Positions 20,015 to 28,425 are shown, numbered from the stretch's first letter. The stretch: 34,104 bases of DNA from Planktomarina sp. (GCA_020630015.1 JAHDCF010000034.1:1-34104), one strand, 5' to 3'. Numbers and translations are program-made. Notes: generated by a model from the letters alone, not told the origin.

Positions 20015-20362
20015 TTATCTTGCCTTGTTTGCGATATAAATACCGTAAACCCAGATAACCAAAAGTACGACGATGAACGCCAACATGCCCATATTAATGG
20101 TGTCAGCTTTCAGTGTACCAATCAGATCGCCCAATTCGCGGAAAATTGAGGCAACGAAAGCAGCGATATAAGCGATCGGGCTTTTCAACCAGATTGCGAC
20201 AGCGGCTGCCGCAGCAATTCCTAGGTTACGGCCACCCCAGGACTCCGTCATGGACGCATCCAATCCGTTGCCCATCAAAGCAAGCCCTCCAGAGACGATG
20301 CTTAACAGAATCAAAAGGCCCAACACGATTGTCAGCCACATTGGAATTCCAGCAGTTTTCAT
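20015..20362 (-). CDS. Small membrane protein of unknown function, 115 residues
   Basis: The start at 20362 (MKTAGIPMWLTIVLGL) has a good GGAAGGGAAG ribosome binding site; the frame is open further upstream without one. Hydrophobic segments are visible at about residues 8-30, 45-70 and 90-110, so it should be a small inner-membrane protein with three or more crossings. The family is not recognised. It is transcribed away from a MarR-type regulator gene 106 bp away. Its promoter contains a palindrome that the regulator could bind, so the two probably form a regulator-target pair. It is inserted between nusG and rplK. Confidence 0.7.
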   Translation of the reverse strand: MKTAGIPMWLTIVLGLLILLSIVSGGLALMGNGLDASMTESWGGRNLGIAAAAAVAIWLKSPIAYIAAFVASIFRELGDLIGTLKADTINMGMLAFIVVLLVIWVYGIYIANKAR

Positions 20363-20400
20363 TGATTTCTTCCCTTCCAGTTTTATCTTTCCAGAAAGAT

Positions 20401-20428
20401 ATTTTATTGAATTGTACAGTGCAATCAA
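20401..20428 (-). promoter_or_regulatory. Promoter of the 115-residue gene with overlapping palindromic operator
   Basis: On the minus strand TTGATT (20428-20423), a 16-bp spacer and TAAAAT (20406-20401) form a good promoter, 38 bp upstream of the ATG. The 15-bp near-palindrome ATTGTACAGTGCAAT at 20411-20425 (six of seven pairs) fills the spacer and touches the -35. Its TTG-N7-CAA form is like many MarR-family operators. Binding here would block RNA polymerase. Confidence 0.55.
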
Positions 20429-20468
20429 AAACTGGCACACTTCGTAAGAATTAAATGGAACATTTTTT

Positions 20469-20933
20469 TTGCGTTACGAAGACTGGCCAGCCGTATTCTC
20501 TCTTCCTGCACGAATTGTGCGCCCACTCTTGATGTGTCGAAATTTCATTTGGGGAAGTGACAAGCGCATCGTGGAAGAAGCTGGATTGAGCTGGACTCAA
20601 TTTTCAACTTTGGTTTCACTGCGGTTTGTCCCACCCGATCACACCCTTTCCCCAACAGAACTCTATTCAGCGGTGCAAGCCACATCTGGAGGGATGACAA
20701 AGGCACTTCATGCCTTAACGGATGCCGGACATGTCGTTCGGGTATCCAATCCCAAAGATCGGCGCAGTCAATTCGTAAAATTAACGCCAAAGGGAAAAGA
20801 ATTGGTCGAAACATTGGTTGATAATTTCAATGCGTCGAACGGCGAATTAATCGAAACTATTTTGTCACCGCAAGAAGCCCAACAATTGGCTGATTTGTTG
20901 GGCAAACTATCCGCAGGTCTGCGCAAAAAATAA
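20469..20933 (+). CDS. MarR-family transcriptional regulator
   Basis: The product of about 154 residues reads as a winged-helix MarR regulator. It has an N-terminal helix, then LSWTQFSTLVSLR, the recognition region LSPTELYSAVQATSGGMTKAL (about residues 62-82), the wing DRRSQFVKLTPKGKEL, and C-terminal dimerisation helices. The in-frame start is a TTG at 20469, at the end of a run of eight T. An ATG at 20455 would be in frame only if the T-run were one base longer, and would then give MEHFFLRYEDW. An internal ATG at 20532 would cut the first helix. It is divergent from the 115-residue membrane protein gene. The ligand is unknown. Confidence 0.85.
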   Translation: MRYEDWPAVFSLPARIVRPLLMCRNFIWGSDKRIVEEAGLSWTQFSTLVSLRFVPPDHTLSPTELYSAVQATSGGMTKALHALTDAGHVVRVSNPKDRRSQFVKLTPKGKELVETLVDNFNASNGELIETILSPQEAQQLADLLGKLSAGLRKK

Positions 20934-20960
20934 AGGGTGCACCGAAATACGGCGCACCCT
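20934..20960 (-). terminator. Intrinsic terminator of secE-nusG, back to back with the marR-like stop
   Basis: AGGGTGC (20934-20940) pairs with GCACCCT (20954-20960), with an inner CCG/CGG stem. On the minus strand it is followed by TTATTTTTTGCG, a good T-tract. It begins at the base after the TAA of the MarR-type gene. The nusG stop is 22 bp away. It could also serve the convergent regulator transcript, although the plus-strand side lacks a T-run. Confidence 0.85.
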
Positions 20961-20982
20961 ATCAAAAATCTAATTGACGATC

Positions 20983-21516
20983 TTAAACTTGTTTTGTGAC
21001 TTGTGTGTATTCAAGCTCAACAGGGGTCTCACGACCAAAGATCGAAACGGTGACTTTCAGTCGTTGGTTTTCATCATCAACTTCTTCAACCAAACCATCA
21101 AAGTCCTCAAACGGACCGTCGTTGACCTTCACTTTTTCACCAACCTCGAAAGAGATTTCGAGGCGCGGCGCCTCCTCCCCTTCTTGGACACGGTTCAAAA
21201 TGGCGTTTACCTCTGCATCACGCATTGGCATGGGTCGGCCTTGCGGGCCCAAGAAGCCAGTGACGCGGTTTGTTGATGTTACGAGGTGATACCCTTCGTC
21301 AGACATCTCCATCCGAACAAGAACATACCCGGGCATGAACCGGCGTTCGGTTGTAACTTTCTTACCACGACGCACTTCAATTACTTCTTCGGTGGGCACC
21401 AGAACTTCTTCGATCTGATCTTCCATGCCTTTGTCCACAACGGACGTCCGAATGGATTCAGCCACCTTCTTTTCGAAGTTGGAAAGCACGCTTACCGAAT
21501 ACCATCTTTTTGCCAT
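20983..21516 (-). CDS. nusG: Transcription termination/antitermination factor NusG
   Basis: NusG binds the RNA polymerase clamp helices, suppresses pausing, and links polymerase to Rho or the ribosome. The ATG at 21516 gives [18 protein letters not shown] and 177 residues, the normal length. The NGN domain (about residues 1-120, with [13 protein letters not shown]) and the C-terminal KOW domain ([21 protein letters not shown]) are both complete. The open frame runs 30 codons further upstream without NusG character. It lies downstream of secE, with a terminator-like hairpin in the 146-bp gap, and ends at a strong terminator. Confidence 0.97.
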   Translation of the reverse strand: MAKRWYSVSVLSNFEKKVAESIRTSVVDKGMEDQIEEVLVPTEEVIEVRRGKKVTTERRFMPGYVLVRMEMSDEGYHLVTSTNRVTGFLGPQGRPMPMRDAEVNAILNRVQEGEEAPRLEISFEVGEKVKVNDGPFEDFDGLVEEVDDENQRLKVTVSIFGRETPVELEYTQVTKQV

Positions 21517-21575
21517 TCCAAAGCCCTTTGATCTGAGCTGGCACAACCGCCAGAACGCCGCAACGCGCGGCTGAT

Positions 21576-21609
21576 AAAAAACGGGCGTGAGGCCGAATCG
21601 CCGCACGCC
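21576..21609 (-). terminator. Terminator-like hairpin between secE and nusG
   Basis: On the minus strand GGCGTG (21609-21604) pairs with CACGCC (21589-21584), with an inner GGC/GCC pair. It is followed by CG and a run of six T. It should terminate part of the secE transcripts, so nusG may depend on read-through or on a nearby second promoter. Confidence 0.65.
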
Positions 21610-21662
21610 TGTTTGTTAAGGCAGGCAATTACCCGCCGCGTGTCTGTAATGCAAGACTGGGG

Positions 21663-21863
21663 TTAACCCACTGCGTCAAGAAGCATGCGCAAGCCAAAGC
21701 GGATGATATTGTCCACCACACCAGAGAAGAACAGCGCCGCAACGATCGCCAATACCAAAACCATGGCAGTGGTGATCAACACTTCACGCCGTGTCGGCCA
21801 AACAACCTTGGAAATTTCAGCGCGTGTTTGCTGGATAAACTGGATTGGGTTGGTGCGGGCCAT
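21663..21863 (-). CDS. secE: Preprotein translocase subunit SecE
   Basis: SecE is the small essential clamp of the SecYEG channel in the inner membrane. The ATG at 21863 gives 66 residues, MARTNPIQFIQQTRAEISKV, with the conserved amphipathic helix ending KVVWPTRREVL and one membrane helix (about residues 30-55). This is the usual single-span SecE. A GAGG ribosome binding site precedes the ATG; an in-frame TTG four codons upstream is less likely. The upstream neighbour ends only 52 bp away. A weak promoter-like pair (TTGAAA, 17 bp, TAACTG) overlaps that neighbour's stop codon. No tRNA-Trp gene is seen here. Confidence 0.95.
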   Translation of the reverse strand: MARTNPIQFIQQTRAEISKVVWPTRREVLITTAMVLVLAIVAALFFSGVVDNIIRFGLRMLLDAVG

Positions 21864-21915
21864 GGGAATCCTCAACTTCGACTTATGTGGCAGTTACGCA
21901 GGAATGATCCATCTT

Positions 21916-24105
21916 TCAAGTCCCTGCCCCGCCTGACACCTTTTCACTTTGTCGCAAGTTGCGCTTTGACCAGACTATCGCAAAGATCACCAAGGCCGCA
22001 CCGACCCCATTTTGAACCCAAGCAAGTGGCCAATACGCGCCCACAGCGCCCAGAACCAAAATTCCCGCAATGATCGGGTTGATCGGCCCCTCGGCATACC
22101 ATTGGATCAATGCATTGGTGGCGTATATCCCAAACAGGGCAAAGAACCCAATTTGCATGACCTGCAAGAATTCCCCCGATATCAAAGGCGTATAGGCAAA
22201 GAGTAGCGGAACGATATAAAGCCCTTTGGCAATTTTCCAACTTTCGAAACCAGTTGCCATGGGTCGAGAACCGGCAATGCCGGCTGCGGCAAATGCAGCA
22301 AGGCACACCGGCGGTGTGACGTTGGAATCTTGGCTGAGCCAAAAAATAATCAAATGCGCCGTTAACAAGAACGTCGTTTGCAGTGCTGGATCAACCAATG
22401 CTGGTCTAATTGTAACAGCAATTTCAAATGGTGTATTTCGGATCAATTCCCATGCTTCTGCGCGTGTCATTCCAGTTGCCACCTGCAGTGCCAAAGGATG
22501 ATCCACCAAAAAGAAAAGCGCGGATTTTGTTGGATCAGAAATTCCGGTGATGAGTTGTTCCACAATCACGCCATCCGCCATCAAGCCTGCCAATGCTGGT
22601 GCAGTCAAAATTGCAAGAATAATATATGCCGCTGTCACTGGCAGCCCCATACCCAAAACAAGAGATGCCAGCGCGATCAGCACAATGGCAAGCGCCAGTG
22701 ATCCCTGTGACCATTGTGCAATCATCAAAGAAAACCCGTTCCCCACCCCGCTGGTTACGATTGCGTTGTTCATAATCCCGATGGCCGCCAACAAAATCGC
22801 GGTCATAACGGCGGCTCGTACACCGCCAACCACGGCTTCGACGATCTTGGATGGCCCCATAACAACAGGTTTGAATTGTGATTTTGGCATAAAAATTGAC
22901 CAGAGGCTGGTGGCCCAAGAGGTTAGAACCAAAGCCGCAATTGCCCAACACGCCGCGAACGCCGGTGTAACACCATCCAGCAACAACCAGATCATAACCG
23001 TCAGTGGTAAAATAAAAACTAGCCCGCCTGAGATAAGTTTGCTGCGATCAACTGTCAGGTCGATGTGTTCACCAGCGTTGTATTTAACCGCCTCGATCCG
23101 AACGATGAACGCCACAGACAGAAAATATAGGATCGCGGGAATAACAGACACCGCAACAATGGTTCCATACGGAATTGAGGTATAGCTGGCCATCACAAAG
23201 GCCCCGGCCCCCATGATCGGTGGCATCAATTGTCCGCCGGTTGACGCTGCTGCCTCGACCCCGGCGGCGAATTGAGGGCGAAATCCATTGGCCTTCATCA
23301 AGGGAATGGTAATCACGCCTGTCGATGCAGTGTTGGCGATTGCAGAACCAGAAATTGTTCCAGTCAAAGCGGATGAAAGAACCGCCACAAACGCCGCCCC
23401 CCCTTTGATCCGCCCAGCGACAACTTTGGCTATTTCGATCACAAAATTACTTGCACCGGATGCCAGCAGAAAACCACCAAAGATCATAAAAAGTGTAATG
23501 TTGGTGACAGAAATGCTGGTTAAGATCCCGAACATGCCTTCGTCATTGTAAAGGGTGCGAAATAAAACATCATCCAACGGCAGGCTTGCCGAACGGAATA
23601 CGCCGGGAAGCATCGTCCCCAAAAACAAGATGTAACACAAAGAAAGTATTACCAAGATCGGGATAACCCAACCGGAAACGCGGCGCGACAAATCAATACA
23701 GGCGAATATAAGCAGCAAACCCGCCACCCAATCGACAACTGTAAACTGCCATCCTTGCCCCGTGACCGACAAAGACCGATCGTAAATCCCACTTTCAGCG
23801 TAAGCGACCCAAAGTGCGGCAGAGGCAACAGCAAGGCCATACAAAATATCCAGAGCCCATGCCCAGGAAGTTCCTGATCGACGCCCCCAAGGGCTGAGGG
23901 TGATGGAACCCAAGAATGCAAAGCCAGCAAAGTGAATTGCGTTTTGCCATAATCCGGGTTCCGTCAGATAAACATTGGTCAGAATATGCCAAAGACCAAA
24001 AACAAAGGCGAACACCAAAAAAAGATGCTGTAGCTGGAATCCATTTTGCGGAATTTGCCAGAGCTTAGAGCGGTCAGCAGGTGAAGATTGCGTGTTCATT
24101 GCCAT
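21916..24105 (-). CDS. TRAP transporter fused permease (4TM/12TM, TAXI type)
   Basis: The 729-residue inner-membrane protein (start ATG 24105) joins the small four-helix and large twelve-helix TRAP subunits in one chain, as in TAXI-type systems. The large domain (about residues 160-600) carries family blocks such as GFLLASGASNFVIEIAK, SGSAIANTASTGVITIP and AAASTGGQLMPPIMGAGAF. A further set of helices lies at the C-terminus. TRAP transporters use the sodium or proton gradient to import organic acids delivered by a periplasmic receptor. The receptor gene is directly upstream, separated by an intrinsic terminator. The substrate is unknown; dicarboxylates are likely given the DctB/DctD-like regulators. 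Confidence 0.92.
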   Translation of the reverse strand: MAMNTQSSPADRSKLWQIPQNGFQLQHLFLVFAFVFGLWHILTNVYLTEPGLWQNAIHFAGFAFLGSITLSPWGRRSGTSWAWALDILYGLAVASAALWVAYAESGIYDRSLSVTGQGWQFTVVDWVAGLLLIFACIDLSRRVSGWVIPILVILSLCYILFLGTMLPGVFRSASLPLDDVLFRTLYNDEGMFGILTSISVTNITLFMIFGGFLLASGASNFVIEIAKVVAGRIKGGAAFVAVLSSALTGTISGSAIANTASTGVITIPLMKANGFRPQFAAGVEAAASTGGQLMPPIMGAGAFVMASYTSIPYGTIVAVSVIPAILYFLSVAFIVRIEAVKYNAGEHIDLTVDRSKLISGGLVFILPLTVMIWLLLDGVTPAFAACWAIAALVLTSWATSLWSIFMPKSQFKPVVMGPSKIVEAVVGGVRAAVMTAILLAAIGIMNNAIVTSGVGNGFSLMIAQWSQGSLALAIVLIALASLVLGMGLPVTAAYIILAILTAPALAGLMADGVIVEQLITGISDPTKSALFFLVDHPLALQVATGMTRAEAWELIRNTPFEIAVTIRPALVDPALQTTFLLTAHLIIFWLSQDSNVTPPVCLAAFAAAGIAGSRPMATGFESWKIAKGLYIVPLLFAYTPLISGEFLQVMQIGFFALFGIYATNALIQWYAEGPINPIIAGILVLGAVGAYWPLAWVQNGVGAALVIFAIVWSKRNLRQSEKVSGGAGT

Positions 24106-24125
24106 GATCCATTTCCACAGTGGAT

Positions 24126-24159
24126 AAAAAAGGGGCATGCGCTTTTTTGTGCATGCCCC
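24126..24159 (-). terminator. Intrinsic terminator between TAXI receptor and permease genes
   Basis: GGGGCATGC (24132-24140) pairs perfectly with GCATGCCCC (24151-24159). On the minus strand the stem is followed by six T. It stands between the receptor stop (24182) and the permease start (24105). Partial termination here would give much more receptor than permease, as transport systems of this kind need. Confidence 0.85.
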
Positions 24160-24181
24160 CATTTCGTCAGGTTTCAGACCA

Positions 24182-25177
24182 TCACTTGGCCATCAAATGT
24201 GATGGAATTTCCAAACCCATTTCTTTGTAATACCGCGCAGAACCGGGATGCAGTGGTACAGGAAGACCGGCCATTGCCTTTTCCACGGCCATTGCCTTGG
24301 TCGCGGGATGGATCGCCTGCAAGAATGGCAGGTTTTCAAACATTGTCTTTGTCAAAAGATAGACATGTTCCTCATCTACCGATGCGTTCACCGCCAAGAA
24401 ATTTGGTTGCGCAATTGTGTTCACATCTTTGGTTTGACCTGGGTAGGTACCTGCGGAAATTGTATAAGGCACCCAAAGGTTGCGGCCAGCATCCATCGCG
24501 GCTTGCTGTTCAGCAGTGACGTCAAGAATTGTGAACTTGCCTTCGTTTGCTGCCATCAATTTTGTGATCGCACCAGTTGGCGGACCTGAAGGAATGCCAG
24601 CGGCAACCACTTGACCATTGGCCAATGCATCTGCAGTGGGGCCATAGCCAGCATGCACAAGGGTGAAATCCGACGCAACATCAAGACCCAGACCCGACAA
24701 CAAAACAGTGTTTGATCCGATTGTTCCGGAATTCTGTTTCCCCATGCCCGCGGACATTCCCTTCAACGCCTTCAGGTCATCCACTGTGCCGGTTGTGGCC
24801 TTTTCGGTGGGAACAACGAACTGTTCCACATTCTGCCACAACATCGTGACGGCGCGCAGATTTTCCTGTGGCTCACTTACTGGGCCCGTGCCAGTCGCGG
24901 CATACGATCCAAACAACCCTTGCAAAATTGCGAAATCAGCAGTGCCAGCGGACAAGGCCTGAACATTTGCGCCCGATCCTGCAGAGTTGACAGCGGTCAA
25001 AGAAAATTTCTGCTTTGGTAATAATTTCACTTTGGACAAAGTGGAAATCGCTGTCCCCACAGGGTGATAAGTACCCCCTGTTGATGCGGTGTTCAGGACA
25101 TAATCAACGTTGTCCGCCATCGCACCACCCGACACCAACACACCTGCGCTGAGGGCGATTGCCTTAAATAGTTTCAT
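24182..25177 (-). CDS. TAXI-family TRAP transporter solute receptor
   Basis: The 331-residue periplasmic protein starts MKLFKAIALSAGVLVSGG, a Sec signal peptide with likely cleavage after AMA (about residue 21). The mature protein begins with the TAXI-family pattern YVLNTASTGGTYHPVGTAIS and continues with SGANVQALSAGTADFAILQ and the GPTADALANGQVVAAGI ligand-pocket region. GGGAGGAAAG stands before the ATG. It captures the substrate for the fused permease encoded next. A palindrome shared with the upstream region of the sensor kinase gene lies about 103-120 bp before the start, so expression is probably controlled by the adjacent two-component system. Confidence 0.93.
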   Translation of the reverse strand: MKLFKAIALSAGVLVSGGAMADNVDYVLNTASTGGTYHPVGTAISTLSKVKLLPKQKFSLTAVNSAGSGANVQALSAGTADFAILQGLFGSYAATGTGPVSEPQENLRAVTMLWQNVEQFVVPTEKATTGTVDDLKALKGMSAGMGKQNSGTIGSNTVLLSGLGLDVASDFTLVHAGYGPTADALANGQVVAAGIPSGPPTGAITKLMAANEGKFTILDVTAEQQAAMDAGRNLWVPYTISAGTYPGQTKDVNTIAQPNFLAVNASVDEEHVYLLTKTMFENLPFLQAIHPATKAMAVEKAMAGLPVPLHPGSARYYKEMGLEIPSHLMAK

Positions 25178-25269
25178 TTTCTTTCCTCCCAGAATTTGCT
25201 GCACACGCAGCTTAAAGCATTCATGAATGATCTGAGTGTCCGCCAATATGAAGAAAATTGCGAGTCATG

Positions 25270-25297
25270 AAAAAAAATGCCTGCGGATTACCGCAGA
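25270..25297 (-). promoter_or_regulatory. Palindrome CCTGCGGATTACCGCAG, candidate operator and terminator
   Basis: CTGCGG (25281-25286) pairs with CCGCAG (25291-25296). On the minus strand the stem is followed by GCATTTTTTT, so it works on paper as the terminator of the regulator gene (stop at 25300). The same 17-base core, with one change, recurs at 28426-28442 upstream of the sensor kinase gene, where no T-run follows. Here it lies 103-120 bp upstream of the receptor start, a typical activator position. A double use as terminator and operator is possible. Confidence 0.65.
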
Positions 25298-25299
25298 TA

Positions 25300-26637
25300 T
25301 CAAGACCCATCCAAAATTGCCTGTTTATCGAGTCCAAGTTTGACAATCTTTTCGTTCAAGGTGCGACGGCCAATTCCAAGACTGTTTGCAGCGTCATCCA
25401 TCCGGCCTTCGTGGTGTTTTAAGGCGTTGCCAATCAATTCACGTTCGAATGTTGCCAAGGCCTCTCGCAAGGTACTGGGAAACTGGCCTTCGTTTCCTGT
25501 GGCAAACAATGCCGACTTCACAGAGGGATTTGATCGCCGTATGGCAAGAACACGTCGTTCCGCAACGCCCTGCAATTCACGAACGTTGCCACGCCAATCA
25601 TGGGTAAGAAGTACACTCATGTCTTCAGCAGTCAAAGGCGGAACGTTGATATCGTAAATCTGCCCGAAGCGCGATGAATAGTGTTGAAACAACAACAAAA
25701 TATCGCCTCCGCGATCTGCAAGCTTGGGCAAGGAAATCACCAAAGCATTTAGGCGAAAAAGAAGATCGCGCCGGAAGATTCCCTGATCAACTTGATCCTC
25801 GATCGTATGAGACGAAGCACTGATCACGCGGAAATCAACATTTTGACTATTCATCGCACCCAAGCGTTGGAATTGTTTGGTCTCAATGACCCGCAACATC
25901 TTGCTTTGGGTTTCAAACGGCAAAGAGGACAGTTCATCCAAGAACAAAGTTCCCCCATGTGCTTGGATCAACAGGCCATTTGGCCGATCTTCGGTTCCAA
26001 AGACGGTATCTTCAAATCGGTCGGCTGGAATAACCGCGCAATTCACCGCAACAAAGGGCGCGGTGTTATTGGGGCCTAAGTCATGCAGGGCACGCGCTAC
26101 CAATTCTTTGCCGGTTCCCGTGTCGCCCTTTATCAACACAGGTGCCGAACTTGTTGCAAAATCAACAATCATTGCTCGTACAGATTTCATTTGATCCGAC
26201 GTGCCCAAAAGTATTTTTTCCAGATCAACAAGTTCCGCCAGACGATCTTGCAGCCGGTTAGACTGATCCAGCAATTGCTTCATCTTGGTTGCGTTGTTCA
26301 AGATGCCCAACAATCGTCTTGGATCAAACGGTTTTTCAACAAAACTGTACGCACCGTTTTGCACAGCATCCACCGCCATTTGTATGTCGCCATGCGCCGA
26401 AATTAACACTACGGGTACTGGCAACATTTCTTGGGCTTTTTTCTGAAACTCCAACCCATCCATTTGCGGCATTCGAACATCACACAAAACAGCATCGGGG
26501 TTAAACGATTGTAGCAATTGCAAACCCTCACGCCCGTTTTGAGCGGTGGTTGTGTCAAAGCCCGCTTGCGTGATCAGGTGTTCCAAAGAAGTGCGCATTT
26601 CTTTGTCATCATCGATGATAAGGATTTTGCCATTCAT
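25300..26637 (-). CDS. DctD-like response regulator (NtrC family) lacking the GAFTGA loop
   Basis: The 445-residue protein has a receiver domain (residues 1-120; phosphoacceptor Asp53, Lys102), an AAA+ domain (about 142-370; Walker A GDTGTGKE at 171-178, Walker B GTLFLDEL at 229-236, arginine-finger region FRRDLLFRL) and a Fis-type HTH near the C-terminus (MDDAANSLGIGRRTLNEKI). Between Walker A and B, where NtrC-family activators carry the GAFTGA loop that contacts sigma-54, this protein reads FGTEDRPNGLLIQAHGGT. The loop is missing and the segment is about eight residues shorter. It therefore probably acts at sigma-70 promoters, like the NtrC of Rhodobacter capsulatus. Its ATG overlaps the kinase stop (ATGA). 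Confidence 0.9.
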   Translation of the reverse strand: MNGKILIIDDDKEMRTSLEHLITQAGFDTTTAQNGREGLQLLQSFNPDAVLCDVRMPQMDGLEFQKKAQEMLPVPVVLISAHGDIQMAVDAVQNGAYSFVEKPFDPRRLLGILNNATKMKQLLDQSNRLQDRLAELVDLEKILLGTSDQMKSVRAMIVDFATSSAPVLIKGDTGTGKELVARALHDLGPNNTAPFVAVNCAVIPADRFEDTVFGTEDRPNGLLIQAHGGTLFLDELSSLPFETQSKMLRVIETKQFQRLGAMNSQNVDFRVISASSHTIEDQVDQGIFRRDLLFRLNALVISLPKLADRGGDILLLFQHYSSRFGQIYDINVPPLTAEDMSVLLTHDWRGNVRELQGVAERRVLAIRRSNPSVKSALFATGNEGQFPSTLREALATFERELIGNALKHHEGRMDDAANSLGIGRRTLNEKIVKLGLDKQAILDGS

Positions 26638-28349
26638 TGTATGGATTCCCCAATTTGCTCTCTTGGTACCGAAATGGAAAACACAGTTCCACCGTCGTGC
26701 GCTTCCATTGCGATTTCCCCACCATGATCGCGTATTATTTTGGTTGCGATCGCAAGACCCAACCCCATACCAACCCCGGAAGGTTTTGTGCTGTAAAATG
26801 GCGCTTGAAGTTGCGTAAGTGTTTGGCCATCCACGCCGGGGCCGTTGTCTTCGACCTCCAAAACATGGGCTTCACTTTGGTGATAAGCGCGCATTTTTAT
26901 TTCAGCGTCAGTTCGTCCCTGCACAGCGTGCAAAGCGTTTTTAAGCAAATTCACCACGGCTTGTTCGAATTGTATTTTATTGCCGAAAATCCGTACATCT
27001 TGCGACAAAGTATTCATTTCGAAGTTAACTTGGTTCGCTTCCATATCTGATCCCATCAATTCATGCACAGCCACCATCGCATCATTAAGACTAAACAACA
27101 TATCTTGGGATGGTTGTGATCTGGCGAAAAACCGAAATTGTTTTGTGATCGCTTCCATTCTATCCACAAGCTGATTGAGGTTTTTCGCTGTGGTGGATGA
27201 TGTGATCTCTTTGCCAATTTCAGCTGCGGCCAAGTGATTTTTAAAGGCAGAAATCGGTTGGCCCAATTCGTGGGTTACACTCGCAGCCAATTGCCCCAAG
27301 GCCGCGAATTGTGCGGAACTTTCAAGTTCTGCTTGCGCATCTTCCAATTGCTGATTGGCAGCCAATAATGCGTCTCGTTGTACCTCTGATGCGTCAAGGG
27401 CAAGTCCGATACGCCGCGACCGAAGAAATGTTGCGAACCCAACAAGAACCGCGACCATACCCCCAAAGATTGCCGTGGCCATCCATGTTTGTTGTGAAAT
27501 TAACTGCATTGGATGCAAATACCGAATGGTCCAATCGTTTCTTTCAGTTGAAACAACGGACATCAAATAGGAAGTATCATCCAAAACCACTTGATCGCCT
27601 TGCAGGGTTTGAATGTTCAAAGGAACGAATGCTTGCTGGCCGAACTGCCGACTGTCCAGCAAATTTTTTGTTTTGTTTTCATCAAGGGGGAACTCAGGAC
27701 GGTAAAGCCAGTCTGGCTCTGATGCCAACACAACGATACCATCCTTATTCAGTGCGAAAAGAACCTCACCACTGTTCTCCCAGCTTTTCTGAAATTCGCT
27801 AATGTCTAACTTTATCGCAATCACACCGGGATTACCTCCCGCGCCATATGTTAAAGGTTCCGCCACAAAATATCCCGGCCGACCAGACGTTGCCCCAATG
27901 GCAAAATAGTCGCTGCGTTGCCCCTTCAAAGCATTTTGAAAATAGGGCCGGAAACCATAATTCTGACCTAGAAAGCTGTTCTTTGATCCCGCATTCGATG
28001 TAGCAATTACGATCCCAGATTGATCCATCAAATAAATCGCCTCAAGATTTGCTTGTTCGGCAAATAAACGAAGTTTTTCATTCAACAGCAGGGTCGAAGT
28101 ATCTTGCGACAGATCCAGATCAAACACCGCGCTTTGTGCCAAAATAAATGGCAAATGCCGGTGCTGTTCCAATGTTTGGTTCAACCCTCTTTGAAATAGA
28201 ACAACCCGAGAGTTTGAGTTTTGCAAAGCTTGGTGGCGAAAATACTCACGCGCGCCAAAGTGAATTGCCGTCGTCAGTAAGACTGTCGTGATCACCAATA
28301 TCGCGATTACGCTTTTGCGCATTTTCAGATTTGAAGGTTCAAGGGTCAT
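26634..28349 (-). CDS. DctB-like sensor histidine kinase
   Basis: The 571-residue inner-membrane kinase has one membrane helix at about residues 12-30, a periplasmic double-Cache sensor region (about 40-285, with YFQNALKGQRSDYFAIG and the P-G-YFVAEP pattern typical of DctB), and a second helix at about 289-308. A coiled-coil linker and the kinase core follow: H-box ASVTHELGQPISAF with His360, N-box VVNLLKNALHAV (Asn467, Asn471), G1 VEDNGPGV and G2 GVGMGLGLAI. It should phosphorylate the adjacent regulator in response to an external organic acid. The stop overlaps the regulator start by four bases. A palindrome lies about 77-94 bp upstream of its start. Confidence 0.92.
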   Translation of the reverse strand: MTLEPSNLKMRKSVIAILVITTVLLTTAIHFGAREYFRHQALQNSNSRVVLFQRGLNQTLEQHRHLPFILAQSAVFDLDLSQDTSTLLLNEKLRLFAEQANLEAIYLMDQSGIVIATSNAGSKNSFLGQNYGFRPYFQNALKGQRSDYFAIGATSGRPGYFVAEPLTYGAGGNPGVIAIKLDISEFQKSWENSGEVLFALNKDGIVVLASEPDWLYRPEFPLDENKTKNLLDSRQFGQQAFVPLNIQTLQGDQVVLDDTSYLMSVVSTERNDWTIRYLHPMQLISQQTWMATAIFGGMVAVLVGFATFLRSRRIGLALDASEVQRDALLAANQQLEDAQAELESSAQFAALGQLAASVTHELGQPISAFKNHLAAAEIGKEITSSTTAKNLNQLVDRMEAITKQFRFFARSQPSQDMLFSLNDAMVAVHELMGSDMEANQVNFEMNTLSQDVRIFGNKIQFEQAVVNLLKNALHAVQGRTDAEIKMRAYHQSEAHVLEVEDNGPGVDGQTLTQLQAPFYSTKPSGVGMGLGLAIATKIIRDHGGEIAMEAHDGGTVFSISVPREQIGESIQ

Positions 28350-28425
28350 TGGGGCACCTCATGAACGCAACTTTGGCAGGACATATTGTTTTGTAAAGTT
28401 AACCCAGATTGAAGATCAGACCGCC

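Noticed and set aside
24046-24060. TTGCGGAATTTGCCA, a half match to the TRAP palindrome
   Set aside because: It lies inside the permease coding sequence and only one arm matches.
25178-25299. Sigma-54 (-24/-12) promoter before the TAXI receptor gene
   Set aside because: No TGGCAC-N5-TTGC-like pair with correct GG/GC spacing was found, which agrees with the missing GAFTGA loop in the regulator.
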